Assembly: GCA_015956445.1 (NCBI GenBank)
Contig: WIUZ02000002.1
Span: forward strand, 3,224,001-3,288,000
Reading direction: 5' to 3'
Source: Thelephora terrestris
Taxonomy: Eukaryota; Basidiomycota; Agaricomycetes; Thelephorales; Thelephoraceae
DNA: 64,000 nucleotides
The notes below the pieces were generated by a model that saw nothing but the letters and a program-made list of their open reading frames with translations, was not told where the DNA came from and made no database searches. Position numbers and translations under genes: made by a program. This document shows positions 63,595 through 64,000 of this stretch, one piece after another; position 1 is the stretch's first letter; each line of letters starts with the position of its first letter.

Positions 63595-64000
63595 CGCTCA
63601 AAGTCGCAATTGAAGGTGTAGGAGTGTGTGAATGAGGGTTTCAGACAAAGGTTGGCTGTGAGGTGAAGAGGCGAGGTATAAATGCGTGAGTGGCCTGATC
63701 AGCCAGGGCCGTCCGCCCATGATCGGTGCTAACAAAAGCCGATGCCCGATTGAATCTCCCTCACAATCGTGCTTACAACGGCTCGAAAAGGCAACAGTTC
63801 CGTTACCCGTTGAAGAATGGTGAGAAGAACAAGACAGCAAAGCGACTAAGGTTACGAAGAAGTTCACGAGTCCTTTTGCGAAAGCTCAAACCGAATCGCG
63901 ACTGTCTCCTCCACACACATGGTAGCGTGAAGAAATTCGCTCCTCTTCGGATCCTTCAGTCGAATCTCACCATCCGAAATTCCGCTTCCGAAACCGAACT
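63595..64000. promoter_or_regulatory. 5' region of the BAR-SH3 gene
   Basis: No further gene is visible up to the window edge. It should hold the promoter of the minus-strand BAR-SH3 gene, with a possible TATA-like gtataaatg at 63,674-63,682 in plus reading. Frames here are short and unconvincing. Confidence 0.35.

Overview
The window looks like an agaricomycete (mushroom-forming basidiomycete) chromosome. The evidence is short 46-69 bp GT-AG introns, a large NACHT-WD40 NLR-type gene, Ty3/gypsy chromovirus and Ty1/copia elements, DDE_1/Ulp1 DNA transposons, and CACTG-ended fold-back elements. About 50 kb on the left is a deeply nested transposon block. The last ~12.5 kb (51.4-63.6 kb) is ordinary host DNA.

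Left block, 1-51,400. An old DNA transposon with a Ulp1-like protease region (3.15-4.2 kb) and a pogo-like DDE_1 transposase (5.6-6.1 and 18.7-19.7 kb) is split by a complete, very young Ty3/gypsy chromovirus (A1, 6,124-18,742, 5-bp target duplication TGCAC). A1 has 3.3-kb LTRs, and each LTR carries a divergent pair of reading regions, the longer one antisense to gag-pol. A much older copy of the same LTR (A2) can be followed in collinear pieces from 22,492 to 49,904. It has been opened by a second solo LTR (A3), a tandem LTR-like element (X), a composite (G) and a CACTG fold-back element. Five copies of a 2.3-kb TG...CA cassette (B1-B5) sit in this nest. Each has a divergent pair of open frames and no gag or pol. 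The target duplications TGCAC, AAGGA, ATCTC, CTTTC, TTGTG, GGCAG, AATAT and the 3-bp TGT, AGT and ACT allow the insertion order to be read.

Right block, 51,400-64,000. From left to right: a seven-exon NLR-like gene (minus, 1,385 aa); a decayed short-chain dehydrogenase (minus); TAH18/NDOR1 diflavin reductase (plus, nine exons, one with a GC-AG intron); and a BAR-SH3 membrane-remodelling protein (minus, eight exons). TAH18 and BAR-SH3 converge tail to tail. The NLR gene faces the transposon nest with its 3' end.

The most unusual signal is that three different TG...CA repeat families (A, B and the D part of X) each carry their own small coding regions with coiled-coil segments inside the terminal-repeat-like unit. 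In A and B these are arranged as divergent pairs around a short shared promoter region. I do not recognise these proteins. All LTR-type elements are treated as fossils.
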